Source of the DNA: Paragorgia papillata
Lineage: Eukaryota > Cnidaria > Anthozoa > Scleralcyonacea > Coralliidae
Direction: 5' to 3'
Length of the DNA stretch: 64,000 bases
Assembly (NCBI GenBank): GCA_035771165.1
Contig: JAWNZC010000444.1
Location: 1,279,501 to 1,343,500 of the forward strand
This document shows, piece after piece, positions 10,571 to 24,638 of this stretch; positions within the stretch are counted from its first letter, which is position 1; every line of letters begins with the position of its first letter. The translations under genes were made by a program, and so were the position numbers. The notes beneath the pieces are model-generated. The model saw nothing but the letters and a program-made list of their open reading frames with translations, had not been told where the DNA came from and made no database searches.

Positions 10571-10816
10571 GTTTGTGTGATAGTTTGTTAATGAGTTAAT
10601 AATAAATTAATTTGACAGAGAAAGAAGTTACTGTGCTGTAAACTAACGTATCTTGATCCTAGGAAACATGAAGATTTTTTATTCAGTTTCACTTTTTTTT
10701 CTTTTTAGTGTTTTTCTTTCTTGGCTAGGAATTTTTTCATTTTTGTAAAAAATATTGCTTAATAATATATAGGTTTACTATATCAACTAATAATTCTCTA
10801 TTATAATTTTTTTTAG

Positions 10817-12105
10817 TTTCTAACAAACCTCGAGCAGTCTCAACAAGAAAGATATCTTCCAACTCTATCGATGTTTCCTGGAACGTTCCAGATCACCCTA
10901 ATGGCATCATACTTCACTACCGTATTTCTTGGAAGCTATTGGAAGATGATAACAACAAAATGGTTGCAAGTGAATCTATTGTTGATGACAATGTATCGTC
11001 TATAGTTAGGTCATACACTATAACGAATTTGGGTGAGTTATCAAAACATTTTCTAATTAAAGACTACTCTAATAGATTTTGTACATTAACGTGACTTTTT
11101 CACTATGTGCATTTTCATTCGTTGTTGACCGTGATCTTTTAAAGGACACACACATAGATGACGTCAAATCACATCAGGATACTTGTTTTTTCTTTTTTTA
11201 TCCCTGAAAAATTATTCAATAAACCAGTTGAATTTTTATTGTATAAAACAAATAGATTACATTTTTCTGTGTTTGTGTGTGTGCGATTTTTTACCCGCTG
11301 TGACGTCATCCGTGATCTATTACAGTACACACGGAAGAAAGTAATCTATTTGTTAAATAAAAAATTTTAATACGAATTTACGTTGTTTATGTATATATTA
11401 ATTTACGATATATATGTCCATTACATACCAGTTATATGGATAGGAAACATGTGTAACCAGCTTGAAAGCTTATGCTGCTCTGGTTGGCGCTCACTATCTT
11501 TACTACCATTCTTGTTATTTATATATTTTGCTTTACTCTGTTGTTGTTTTTTTCTAATTATTCATTGTTAATTTTCTTAAGACAGTGTAAATAGAATTGA
11601 ATTGAATTGATAGGTTAAACAACTCGTGCACTCGCTGCTATTTCTCATTCTCCCAAGCTTTCACTCATGTTTTTGATGAATTTTCATAAATATTGCTTTT
11701 TTGCCAGATGGAGTTTCTTTTGTTTTCGTGTGACTTACATGTATAACATGGTACAGATTTTGTAATTAACCAATTGCACGTTCTGATACACAGTTATATG
11801 ATATATATACAATATGAGCAGCCCACTGTATGGGTATTTACGACGTGAGCCGAAAACAATGAGAAAATCGGTCAGAAAATTTATCTAACTCAGAACGAAT
11901 TGATATCCGATTTACAACACTTGATTAAAAATGTAATTTTTTTGAATTTTCATTATGAAATATTAATCAATTGAATATGTATAAATATTTTACTACTTTT
12001 TTCACTGTTTAGAACCATATCGTCTTTACAACATTAATGTTTCTGCGTTTACAAGCATCGGTGAAGGAGCACGTGCTGTTGTTCAGGAAAGGACTAATGA
12101 ATCTG
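10817..12105 (+). CDS. FN3 module 3 (exons 10817-11032 and 12013-12105)
   Basis: Core-type module with one coding difference, T49M, which removes the NKT sequon at 47. Introns of 980 and 246 bp are the array standard. Confidence 0.9.
11033..12012 (+). other. Array A-B intron, reference copy (980 bp)
   Basis: Representative of the long intron in every unit. It contains two TGACGTCA palindromes (11159-11166 and 11301-11308), a GT run (about 11273-11282), a GAATTGAATTGAATTG run (about 11594) and a final TTTTTTCACTGTTTAG acceptor. Short open frames of 62-70 codons repeat in every unit because the DNA repeats; they have no coding support. Confidence 0.8.
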
Positions 12106-12351
12106 GTTTGTGTGATAGTTTGTTAATGAGTTAATAATAAATTAATTTGACAGAGAAAGAAGTTACTGTGCTGTAAACTAACGTATCTTGATCCTAGGAA
12201 ACATGAAGATTTTTTATTCAGTTTCACTTTTTTTTCTTTTTAGTGTTTTTCTTTCTTGGCTAGGAATTTTTTCATTTTTGTAAAAAATATTGCTTAATAA
12301 TATATAGGTTTACTATATCAACTAATAATTCTCTATTATAATTTTTTTTAG
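12106..12351 (+). other. Array B-A intron, reference copy (246 bp)
   Basis: Short intron between modules: donor GTTTGTGTGA, then AT-rich sequence, then an acceptor with eight Ts before AG. No other element seen. Confidence 0.8.
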
Positions 12352-13640
12352 TTTCTAACAAACCTCGAGCAGTCTCAACAAGAAAGATATCTTCCAACTC
12401 TATCGATGTTTCCTGGAACGTTCCAGATCACCCTAATGGCATCATACTTCACTACCGTATTTCTTGGAAGCTATTGGAAGATGATAACAACAAAACGGTT
12501 GCAAGTGAATCTATTGTTGATGACAATGTATCGTCTATAGTTAGGTCATACACTATAACGAATTTGGGTGAGTTATCAAAACATTTTCTAATTAAAGACT
12601 ACTCTAATAGATTTTGTACATTAACGTGACTTTTTCACTATGTGCATTTTCATTCGTTGTTGACCGTGATCTTGTAAAGGACACACACATAGATGACGTC
12701 AAATCACATCAGGATACTTGTTTTTTCTTTTTTTATCCCTGAAAAATTATTCAATAAACCAGTTGAATTTTTATTGTATAAAACAAATAGATTACATTTT
12801 TCTGTGTTTGTGTGTGTGCGATTTTTTACCCGCTGTGACGTCATCCGTGATCTATTACAGTACACACGGAAGAAAGTAATCTATTTGTTAAATAAAAAAT
12901 TTTAATACGAATTTACGTTGTTTATGTATATATTAATTTACGATATATATGTCCATTACATACCAGTTATATGGATAGGAAACATGGGTAACCAGCTTGA
13001 AAGCTTATGCTGCTCTTGTTGGCGCTCACTATCTTTACTACCATTCTTGTTATTTATATATTTTGCTTTACTCTGTTGTTTTTTTTTTCTAATTATTCAT
13101 TGTTAATTTTCTTAAGACAGTGTAAATAGAATTGAATTGAATTGATAGGTTAAACAACTCGTGCACTCGCTGCTATTTCTCATTCTCCCAAGCTTTCACT
13201 CATGTTTTTGATGAATTTTCATAAATATTGCTTTTTTGCCAGATGGAGTTTCTTTTGTTTTCGTGTGACTTACATGTATAACATGGTACAGATTTTGTAA
13301 TTAACCAATTGCACGTTCTGATACACAGTTATATGATATATATACAATATGAGCAGCCCACTGTATGGGAATTTACAACGTGAGCCGAAAACAATGAGAA
13401 AATCGGTCAGAAAATTTATCTAACTCAGAACGAATTGATATCCGATTTACAACACTTGATTAAAAATGTAATTTTTTTGAATTTTCATTATGAAATATTA
13501 ATCAATTGAATATGTATAAATATTTTACTACTTTTTTCACTGTTTAGAACCATATCGTCTTTACAACATTAATGTTTCTGCGTTTACAAGCATCGGTGAA
13601 GGAGCACGTGCTGTTGTTCAGGAAAGGACTAATGAATCTG
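12352..13640 (+). CDS. FN3 module 4 (exons 12352-12567 and 13548-13640)
   Basis: Matches the consensus module at every residue I compared; both splice donors and acceptors are intact. Confidence 0.9.
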
Positions 13641-13886
13641 GTTTGTGTGATAGTTTGTTAATGAGTTAATAATAAATTAATTTGACAGAGAAAGAAGTTA
13701 CTGTGCTGTAAACTAACGTATCTTGATCCTAGGAAACATGAAGATTTTTTATTCAGTTTCACTTTTTTTTCTTTTTAGTGTTTTTCTTTCTTGGCTAGGA
13801 ATTTTTTCATTTTTGTAAAAAATATTGCTTAATAATATATAGGTTTACTATATCAACTAATAATTCTCTATTATAATTTTTTTTAG

Positions 13887-15175
13887 TTTCTAACAAACCT
13901 GGAGCAGTCTCAACAAGAAAGATATCTTCCAACTCTATCGATGTTTCCTGGAACGTTTCAGATCACCCTAATGGCATCATACTTCACTACCGTATTTCTT
14001 GGAAGCTATTGGAAGATGATAACAACAAAACGGTTGCAAGTGAATCTATTGTTGATGACAATGTATCGTCTATAGTTAGGTCATACACTATAACGAATTT
14101 GGGTGAGTTATCAAAACATTTTCTAATTAAAGACTACTCTAATAGATTTTGTACATTAACGTGACTTTTTCACTATGTGCATTTTCATTCGTTGTTGACC
14201 GTGATCTTTTAAAGGACACACACATAGATGACGTCAAATCACATCAGGATACTTGTTTTTTCTTTTTTTATCCCTGAAAAATTATTCAATAAACCAGTTG
14301 AATTTTTATTGTATAAAACAAATAGATTACATTTTTCTGTGTTTGTGTGTGTGCGATTTTTTACCCGCTGTGACGTCATCCGTGATCTATTACAGTACAC
14401 ACGGAAGAAAGTAATCTATTTGTTAAATAAAAAATTTTAATACGAATTTACGTTGTTTATGTATATATTAATTTACGATATATATGTCCATTACATACCA
14501 GTTATATGGATAAGAAACATGGGTAACCAGCTTGAAAGCTTATGCTGCTCTGGTTGGCGCTCACTATATTTACTACCATTCTTGTTATTTATATATTTTG
14601 CTTTACTCTGTTGTTGTTTTTTTCTAATTATTCATTGTTAATTTTCTTAAGACAGTGTAAATAGAATTGAATTGAATTGATAGGTTAAACAACTCGTGCA
14701 CTCGCTGCTATTTCTCATTCTCCCAAGCTTTCACTCATGTTTTTGATGAATTTTCATAAATATTGCTTTTTTGCCAGATGGAGTTTCTTTTGTTTTCGTG
14801 TGACTTACATGTATAACATGGTACCAATTTTGTAATTAACCAATTGCACGTTCTGATACACAGTTATATGATATATATACAATATGAGCAGCCCACTGTA
14901 TGGGTATTTACGACGTGAGCCGAAAACAATGAGAAAATCGGTCAGAAAATTTATCTAACTCAGAACGAATTGATATCCGATTTACAACACTTGATTAAAA
15001 ATGTAATTTTTTTGAATTTTCATTATGAAATATTAATCAATTGAATATGTATAAATATTTTACTACTTTTTTCACTGTTTAGAACCATATCGTCTTTACA
15101 ACATTAATGTTTCTGCGTTTACAAGCATCGGTGAAGGAGCACGTGCTGTTGTTCAGGAAAGGACTAATGAATCTG
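13887..15175 (+). CDS. FN3 module 5 (exons 13887-14102 and 15083-15175)
   Basis: Two substitutions in exon A: R6G near the N-terminal strand and P25S just after the conserved Trp strand. Exon B is consensus. Confidence 0.9.
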
Positions 15176-15421
15176 GTTTGTGTGATAGTTTGTTAATGAG
15201 TTAATAATAAATTAATTTGACAGAGAAAGAAGTTACTGTGCTGTAAACTAACGTATCTTGATCCTAGGAAACATGAAGATTTTTTATTCAGTTTCACTTT
15301 TTTTTCTTTTTAGTGTTTTTCTTTCTTGGCTAGGAATTTTTTCATTTTTGTAAAAAATATTGCTTAATAATATATAGGTTTACTATATCAACTAATAATT
15401 CTCTATTATAATTTTTTTTAG

Positions 15422-16710
15422 TTTCTAACAAACCTCGAGCAGTCTCAACAAGAAAGATATCTTCCAACTCTATCGATGTTTCCTGGAACGTTCCAGATCA
15501 CCCTAATGGCATCATACTTCACTACCGTATTTCTTGGAAGCTATTGGAAGATGATAACAACAAAACGGTTGCAAGTGAATCTATTGTTGATGACAATGTA
15601 TCGTCTATAGTTAGGTCATACACTATAACGAATTTGGGTGAGTTATCAAAACATTTTCTAATTAAAGACTACTCTAATAGATTTTGTACATTAACGTGAC
15701 TTTTTCACTATGTGCATTTTCATTCGTTGTTGACCGTGATCTTTTAAAGGACACACACATAGATGACGTCAAATCACATCAGGATACTTGTTTTTTCTTT
15801 TTTTATCCCTGAAAAATTATTCAATAAACCAGTTGAATTTTTATTGTATAAAACAAATAGATTACATTTTTCTGTGTTTGTGTGTGTGCGATTTTTTACC
15901 CGCTGTGACGTCATCCGTGATCTATTACAGTACACACGGAAGAAAGTAATCTATTTGTTAAATAAAAAATTTTAATACGAATTTACGTTGTTTATGTATA
16001 TATTAATTTACGATATATATGTCCATTACATACCAGTTATATGGATAGGAAACATGGGTAACCAGCTTGAAAGCTTATGCTGCTCTTGTTGGCGCTCACT
16101 ATCTTTACTACCATTCTTGTTATTTATATATTTTGCTTTACTCTGTTGTTGTTTTTTTCTAATTATTCATTGTTAATTTTCTTAAGACAGTGTAAATAGA
16201 ATTGAATTGAATTGATAGGTTAAACAACTCGTGCACTCGCTGCTATTTCTCATTCTCCCAAGCTTTCACTCATGTTTTTGATGAATTTTCATAAATATTG
16301 CTTTTTTGCCAGATGGAGTTTGTTTTGTTTTCGTGTGACTTACATGTATAACATGGTACAGATTTTGTAATTAACCAATTGCACGTTCTGATACACAGTT
16401 ATATGATATATATACAATATGAGCAGCCCACTGTATGGGTATTTACGACGTGAGCCGAAAACAATGAGAAAATCGGTCAGAAAATTTATCTAACTCAGAA
16501 CGAATTGATATCCGATTTACAACACTTGATTAAAAATGTAATTTTTTTGAATTTTCATTATGAAATATTAATCAATTGAATATGTATAAATATTTTACTA
16601 CTTTTTTCACTGTTTAGAACCATATCGTCTTTACAACATTAATGTTTCTGCCTTTACAAGCATCGGTGAAGGAGCACGTGCTGTTGTTCAGGAAAGGACT
16701 AATGAATCTG
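15422..16710 (+). CDS. FN3 module 6 (exons 15422-15637 and 16618-16710)
   Basis: Consensus protein; exon B carries a silent change (GCG to GCC at Ala84). Confidence 0.9.
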
Positions 16711-16957
16711 GTTTGTGTGATAGTTTGTTAATGAGTTAATAATAAATTAATTTGACAGAGAAAGAAGTTACTGTGCTGTAAACTAACGTATCTTTATCCT
16801 AGGAAACATGAAGATTTTTTATTCAGTTTCACTTTTTTTTCTTTTTAGTGTTTTTCTTTCTTGGCTAGGAATTTTTTCATTTTTGTAAAAAATATTGCTT
16901 AATAATATATAGGTTTACTATATCAACTAATAATTCTCTATTATAATTTTTTTTTAG

Positions 16958-18248
16958 TTTCTAACAAACCTCGAGCAGTCTCAACAAGAAAGATATCTTC
17001 CAACTCTATCGATGTTTCCTGGAACGTTCCAGATCACCCTAATGGCATCATACTTCACTACCGTATTTCTTGGAAGCTATTGGAAGATGATAACAACAAA
17101 ACGGTTGCAAGTGAATCTATTGTTGATGACAATGTATCGTCTATAGTTAGGTCATACACTATAACGAATTTGGGTGAGTTATCAAAACATTTTCTAATTA
17201 AAGACTACTCTAATAGATTTTGTACATTAACGTGACTTTTTCACTATGTGCATTTTCATTCGTTGTTGACCGTGATCTTTTAAAGGACACACACATAGAT
17301 GACGTCAAATCACATCAGGATACTTGTTTTTTCTTTTTTTATCCCTGAAAAATTATTCAATAAACCAGTTGAATTTTTATTGTATAAAACAAATAGATTA
17401 CATTTTTCTGTGTTTGTGTGTGTGTGCGATTTTTTACCCGCTGTGACGTCATCCGTGATCTATTACAGTACACACGGAAGAAAGTAATCTATTTGTTAAA
17501 TAAAAAATTTTAATACGAATTTACGTTGTTTATGTATATATTAATTTACGATATATATGTCCATTACATACCAGTTATATGGATAGGAAACATGGGTAAC
17601 CAGCTTGAAAGCTTATGCTGCTCTTGTTGGCGCTCGCTATCTTTACTACCATTCTTGTTATTTATATATTTTGCTTTACTCTGTTGTTGTTTTTTTCTAA
17701 TTATTCATTGTTAATTTTCTTAAGACAGTGTAAATAGAATTGAATTGAATTGATAGGTTAAACAACTCGTGCACTCGCTGCTATTTCTCATTCTCCCAAG
17801 CTTTCACTCATGTTTTTGATGAATTTTCATAAATATTGCTTTTTTGCCAGATGGAGTTTCTTTTGTTTTCGTGTGACTTACATGTATAACATGGTACAGA
17901 TTTTGTAATTAACCAATTGCACGTTCTGATACACAGTTATATGATATATATACAATATGAGCAGCCCACTGTATGGGTATTTACGACGTGAGCCGAAAAC
18001 AATGAGAAAATCGGTCAGAAAATTTATCTAACTCAGAACGAATTGATATCCGATTTACAACACTTGATTAAAAATGTAATTTTTTTGAATTTTCATTATG
18101 AAATATTAATCAATTGAATATGTATAAATATTTTACTACTTTTTTCACTGTTTAGAACCATATCGTCTTTACAACATTAATGTTTCTGCGTTTACAAGCA
18201 TCGGTGAAGGAGCACGTGCTGTTGTTCAGGAAAGGACTAATGAATCTG
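16958..18248 (+). CDS. FN3 module 7 (exons 16958-17173 and 18156-18248)
   Basis: Consensus protein. The acceptor T tract before exon A has one extra T, and the GT run in the A-B intron is one repeat longer than usual. Confidence 0.9.
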
Positions 18249-18494
18249 GTTTGTGTGATAGTTTGTTAATGAGTTAATAATAAATTAATTTGACAGAGAA
18301 AGAAGTTACTGTGCTGTAAACTAACGTATCTTTATCCTAGGAAACATGAAGATTTTTTATTCAGTTTCACTTTTTTTTCTTTTTAGTGTTTTTCTTTCTT
18401 GGCTAGGAATTTTTTCATTTTTGTAAAAAATATTGCTTAATAATATATAGGTTTACTATATCAACTAATAATTCTCTATTATAATTTTTTTTAG

Positions 18495-19783
18495 TTTCTA
18501 ACAAACCTCGAGCAGTCTCAACAAGAAAGATATCTTCCAACTCTATCGATGTTTCCTGGAACGTTCCAGATCACCCTAATGGCATCATACTTCACTACCG
18601 TATTTCTTGGAAGCTATTGGAAGATGATAACAACAAAACGGTTGCAAGTGAATCTATTGTTGATGACAATGTATCGTCTATAGTTAGGTCATACACTATA
18701 ACGAATTTGGGTGAGTTATCAAAACATTTTCTAATTAAAGACTACTCTAATAGATTTTGTACATTAACGTGACTTTTTCACTATGTGCATTTTCATTCGT
18801 TGTTGACCGTGATCTTTTAAAGGACACACACATAGATGACGTCAAATCACATCAGGATACTTGTTTTTTCTTTTTTTATCCCTGAAAAATTATTCAATAA
18901 ACCAGTTGAATTTTTATTGTATAAAACAAATAGATTACATTTTTCTGTGTTTGTGTGTGTGCGATTTTTTACCCGCTGTGACGTCATCCGTGATCTATTA
19001 CAGTACACACGGAAGAAAGTAATCTATTTGTTAAATAAAAAATTTTAATACGAATTTACGTTGTTTATGTATATATTAATTTACGATATATATGTCCATT
19101 ACATACCAGTTATATGGATAGGAAACATGGGTAACCAGCTTGAAAGCTTATGCTGCTCTTGTTGGCGCTCACTATCTTTACTACCATTCTTGTTATTTAT
19201 ATATTTTGCTTTACTCTGTTGTTGTTTTTTTCTAATTATTCATTGTTAATTTTCTTAAGACAGTGTCAATAGAATTGAATTGAATTGATAGGTTAAACAA
19301 CTCGTGCACTCGCTGCTATTTCTCATTCTCCCAAGCTTTCACTCATGTTTTTGATGAATTTTCATAAATATTGCTTTTTTGCCAGATGGAGTTTCTTTTG
19401 TTTTCGTGTGACTTACATGTATAACATGGTACAGATTTTGTAATTAACCAATTGCACGTTCTGATACACAGTTATATGATATATATACAATATGAGCAGC
19501 CCACTGTATGGGTATTTACGACGTGAGCCGAAAACAATGAGAAAATCGGTCAGAAAATTTATCTAACTCAGAACGAATTGATATCCGATTTACAACACTT
19601 GATTAAAAATGTAATTTTTTTGAATTTTCATTATGAAATATTAATCAATTGAATATGTATAAATATTTTACTACTTTTTTCACTGTTTAGAACCATATCG
19701 TCTTTACAACATTAATGTTTCTGCGTTTACAAGCATCGGTGAAGGAGCACGTGCTGTTGTTCAGGAAAGGACTAATGAATCTG
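18495..19783 (+). CDS. FN3 module 8 (exons 18495-18710 and 19691-19783)
   Basis: Consensus protein. The A-B intron carries the GTGTCAATAG variant also seen after modules 10, 14 and 15. Confidence 0.9.
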
Positions 19784-20029
19784 GTTTGTGTGATAGTTTG
19801 TTAATGAGTTAATAATAAATTAATTTGACAGAGAAAGAAGTTACTGTGCTGTAAACTAACGTATCTTTATCCTAGGAAACATGAAGATTTTTTATTCAGT
19901 TTCACTTTTTTTTCTTTTTAGTGTTTTTCTTTCTTGGGTAGGAATTTTTTCATTTTTGTAAAAAATATTGCTTAATAATATATAGGTTTACTATATCAAC
20001 TAATAATTCTCTATTATAATTTTTTTTAG

Positions 20030-21322
20030 TTTCTAACAAACCTCGAGCAGTCTCAACAAGAAAGATATCTTCCAACTCTATCGATGTTTCCTGGAACGTT
20101 CCAGATCACCCTAATGGCATCATACTTCACTACCGTATTTCTTGGAAGCTATTGGAAGATGATAACAACAAAACGGTTGCAAGTGAATCTATTGTTGATG
20201 ACAATGTATCGTCTATAGTTAGGTCATACACTATAACGAATTTGGGTGAGTTATCAAAACATTTTCTAATTAAAGACTACTCTAATAGATTTTGTACATT
20301 AACGTGACTTTTTCACTATGTGCATTTTCATTCGTTGTTGACCGTGATCTTTTAAAGGACACACACATAGATGACGTCAAATCACATCAGGATACTTGTT
20401 TTTTCTTTTTTTATCCCTGAAAAATTATTCAATAAACCAGTTGAATTTTTATTGTATAAAACAAATAGATTACATTTTTCTGTGTTTGTGTGTGTGTGTG
20501 CGATTTTTTACCCGCTGTGACGTCATCCGTGATCTATTACAGTACACACGGAAGAAAGTAATCTATTTGTTAAATAAAAAATTTTAATACGAATTTACGT
20601 TGTTTATGTATATATTAATTTACGATATATATGTCCATTACATACCAGTTATATGGATAGGAAACATGGGTAACCAGCTTGAAAGCTTATGCTGCTCTTG
20701 TTGGCGCTCACTATCTTTACTACCATTCTTGTTATTTATATATTTTGCTTTACTCTGTTGTTGTTTTTTTCTAATTATTCATTGTTAATTTTCTTAAGAC
20801 AGTGTAAATAGAATTGAATTGAATTGATAGGTTAAACAACTCGTGCACTCGCTGCTATTTCTCATTCTCCCAAGCTTTCACTCATGTTTTTGATGAATTT
20901 TCATAAATATTGCTTTTTTGCCAGATGGAGTTTCTTTTGTTTTCGTGTGACTTACATGTATAACATGGTACAGATTTTGTAATTAACCAATTGCACGTTC
21001 TGATACACAGTTATATGATATATATACAATATGAGCAGCCCACTGTATGGGTATTTACGACGTGAGCCGAAAACAATGAGAAAATCGGTCAGAAAATTTA
21101 TCTAACTCAGAACGAATTGATATCCGATTTACAACACTTGATTAAAAATGTAATTTTTTTGAATTTTCATTATGAAATATTAATCAATTGAATATGTATA
21201 AATATTTTACTACTTTTTTCACTGTTTAGAACCATATCGTCTTTACAACATTAATGTTTCTGCGTTTACAAGCATCGGTGAAGGAGCACGTGCTGTTGTT
21301 CAGGAAAGGACTAATGAATCTG
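20030..21322 (+). CDS. FN3 module 9 (exons 20030-20245 and 21230-21322)
   Basis: Consensus protein. The intronic GT run is two repeats longer than the standard, a state shared with module 14. Confidence 0.9.
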
Positions 21323-21568
21323 GTTTGTGTGATAGTTTGTTAATGAGTTAATAATAAATTAATTTGACAGAGAAAGAAGTTACTGTGCTGTAAACTAACG
21401 TATCTTTATCCTAGGAAACATGAAGATTTTTTATTCAGTTTCACTTTTTTTTCTTTTTAGTGTTTTTCTTTCTTGGGTAGGAATTTTTTCATTTTTGTAA
21501 AAAATATTGCTTAATAATATATAGGTTTACTATATCAACTAATAATTCTCTATTATAATTTTTTTTAG

Positions 21569-22857
21569 TTTCTAACAAACCTCGAGCAGTCTCAACAAGA
21601 AAGATATCTTCCAACTCTATCGATGTTTCCTGGAACGTTCCAGATCACCCTAATGGCATCATACTTCACTACCGTATTTCTTGGAAGCTATTGGAAGATG
21701 ATAACAACAAAACGGTTGCAAGTGAATCTATTGTTGATGACAATGTATCGTCTATAGTTAGGTCATACACTATAACGAATTTGGGTGAGTTATCAAAACA
21801 TTTTCTAATTAAAGACTACTCTAATAGATTTTGTACATTAACGTGACTTTTTCACTATGTGCATTTTCATTCGTTGTTGACCGTGATCTTTTAAAGGACA
21901 CACACATAGATGACGTCAAATCACATCAGGATACTTGTTTTTTCTTTTTTTATCCCTGAAAAATTATTCAATAAACCAGTTGAATTTTTATTGTATAAAA
22001 CAAATAGATTACATTTTTCTGTGTTTGTGTGTGTGCGATTTTTTACCCGCTGTGACGTCATCCGTGATCTATTACAGTACACACGGAAGAAAGTAATCTA
22101 TTTGTTAAATAAAAAATTTTAATACGAATTTACGTTGTTTATGTATATATTAATTTACGATATATATGTCCATTACATACCAGTTATATGGATAGGAAAC
22201 ATGGGTAACCAGCTTGAAAACTTATGCTGCTCTTGTTGGCGCTCACTATCTTTACTACCATTCTTGTTATTTATATATTTTGCTTTACTCTGTTGTTGTT
22301 TCTTTCTAATTATTCATTGTTAATTTTCTTAAGACAGTGTCAATAGAATTGAATTGAATTGATAGGTTAAACAACTCGTGCACTCGCTGCTATTTCTCAT
22401 TCTCCCAAGCTTTCACTCATGTTTTTGATGAATTTTCATAAATATTGCTTTTTTGCCAGATGGAGTTTCTTTTGTTTTCGTGTGACTTACATGTATAACA
22501 TGGTACAGATTTTGTAATTAACCAATTGCACGTTCTGATACACAGTTATATGATATATATACAATATGAGCAGCCCACTGTATGGGTATTTACGACGTGA
22601 GCCGAAAACAATGAGAAAATCGGTCAGAAAATTTATCTAACTCAGAACGAATTGATATCCGATTTACAACACTTGATTAAAAATGTAATTTTTTTGAATT
22701 TTCATTATGAAATATTAATCAATTGAATATGTATAAATATTTTACTACTTTTTTCACTGTTTAGAACCATATCGTCTTTACAACATTAATGTTTCTGCGT
22801 TTACAAGCATCGGTGAAGGAGCACGTGCTGTTGTTCAGGAAAGGACTAATGAATCTG
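21569..22857 (+). CDS. FN3 module 10 (exons 21569-21784 and 22765-22857)
   Basis: Consensus protein; intron variants GTTTCTTTCT and GTGTCAATAG link it to modules 14 and 15. Confidence 0.9.
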
Positions 22858-23103
22858 GTTTGTGTGATAGTTTGTTAATGAGTTAATAATAAATTAATTT
22901 GACAGAGAAAGAAGTTACTGTGCTGTAAACTAACGTATCTTTATCCTAGGAAACATGAAGATTTTTTATTCAGTTTCACTTTTTTTTCTTTTTAGTGTTT
23001 TTCTTTCTTGGCTAGGAATTTTTTCATTTTTGTAAAAAATATTGCTTAATAATATATAGGTTTACTATATCAACTAATAATTCTCTATTATAATTTTTTT
23101 TAG

Positions 23104-24392
23104 TTTCTAACAAACCTCGAGCAGTCTCAACAAGAAAGATATCTTCCAACTCTATCGATGTTTCCTGGAACGTTCCAGATCACCCTAATGGCATCATACT
23201 TCACTACCGTATTTCTTGGAAGCTATTGGAAGATGATAACAACAAAACGGTTGCAAGTGAATCTATTGTTGATGACAATGTATCGTCTATAGTTAGGTCA
23301 TACACTATAACGAATTTGGGTGAGTTATCAAAACATTTTCTAATTAAAGACTACTCTAATAGATTTTGTACATTAACGTGACTTTTTCACTATGTGCATT
23401 TTCATTCGTTGTTGACCGTGATCTTTTAAAGGACACACACATAGATGACGTCAAATCACATCAGGATACTTGTTTTTTCTTTTTTTATCCCTGAAAAATT
23501 ATTCAATAAACCAGTTGAATTTTTATTGTATAAAACAAATAGATTACATTTTTCTGTGTTTGTGTGTGTGCGATTTTTTACCCGCTGTGACGTCATCCGT
23601 GATCTATTACAGTACACACGGAAGAAAGTAATCTATTTGTTAAATAAAAAATTTTAATACGAATTTAGGTTGTTTATGTATATATTAATTTAGGATATAT
23701 ATGTCCATTACATACCAGTTATATGGATAGGAAACATGGGTAACCAGCTTGAAAGCTTATGCTGCTCTTGTTGCCGCTCACTATCTTTACTACCATTCTT
23801 GTTATTTATATATTTTGCTTTACTCTGTTGTTGTTTTTTTCTAATTATTCATTGTTAATTTTCTTAAGACAGTGTAAATAGAATTGAATTGAATTGATAG
23901 GTTAAACAACTCGTGCACTCGCTGCTATTTCTCATTCTCCCAAGCTTTCACTCATGTTTTTGATGAATTTTCATAAATATTGCTTTTTTGCCAGATGGAG
24001 TTTCTTTTGTTTTCGTGTGACTTACATGTATAACATGGTACAGATTTTGTAATTAACCAATTGCACGTTCTGATACACAGTTATATGATATATATACAAT
24101 ATGAGCAGCCCACTGTATGGGTATTTACGACGTGAGCCGAAAACAATGAGAAAATCGGTCAGAAAATTTATCTAACTCAGAACGAATTGATATCCGATTT
24201 ACAACACTTGATTAAAAATGTAATTTTTTTGAATTTTCATTATGAAATATTAATCAATTGAATATGTATAAATATTTTACTACTTTTTTCACTGTTTAGA
24301 ACCATATCGTCTTTACAACATTAATGTTTCTGCGTTTACAAGCATCGGTGAAGGAGCACGTGCTGTTGTTCAGGAAAGGACTAATGAATCTG
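23104..24392 (+). CDS. FN3 module 11 (exons 23104-23319 and 24300-24392)
   Basis: Consensus protein; differences from other copies are confined to the intron (for example TTTAGGTTG for TTTACGTTG near 23670). Confidence 0.9.
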
Positions 24393-24638
24393 GTTTGTGT
24401 GATAGTTTGTTAATGAGTTAATAATAAATTAATTTGACAGAGAAAGAAGTTACTGTGCTGTAAACTAACGTATCTTTATCCTAGGAAACATGAAGATTTT
24501 TTATTCAGTTTCACTTTTTTTTCTTTTTAGTGTTTTTCTTTCTTGGCTAGGAATTTTTTCATTTTTGTAAAAAATATTGCTTAATAATATATAGGTTTAC
24601 TATATCAACTAATAATTCTCTATTATAATTTTTTTTAG

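Noticed and set aside
11158..11370. A 70-codon open frame starting MTSNHIRIL, repeated in nearly every unit
   Set aside because: It lies wholly inside the A-B intron, includes a GT microsatellite that changes its frame between copies, and persists only because the DNA is tandemly copied. Edge copies show no bias toward silent changes.
11383..11571. A 62-codon open frame starting MFMYILIYD, repeated in most units
   Set aside because: Intronic, AT-rich and hydrophobic by composition. It is lost in several units by small changes with no sign of constraint.
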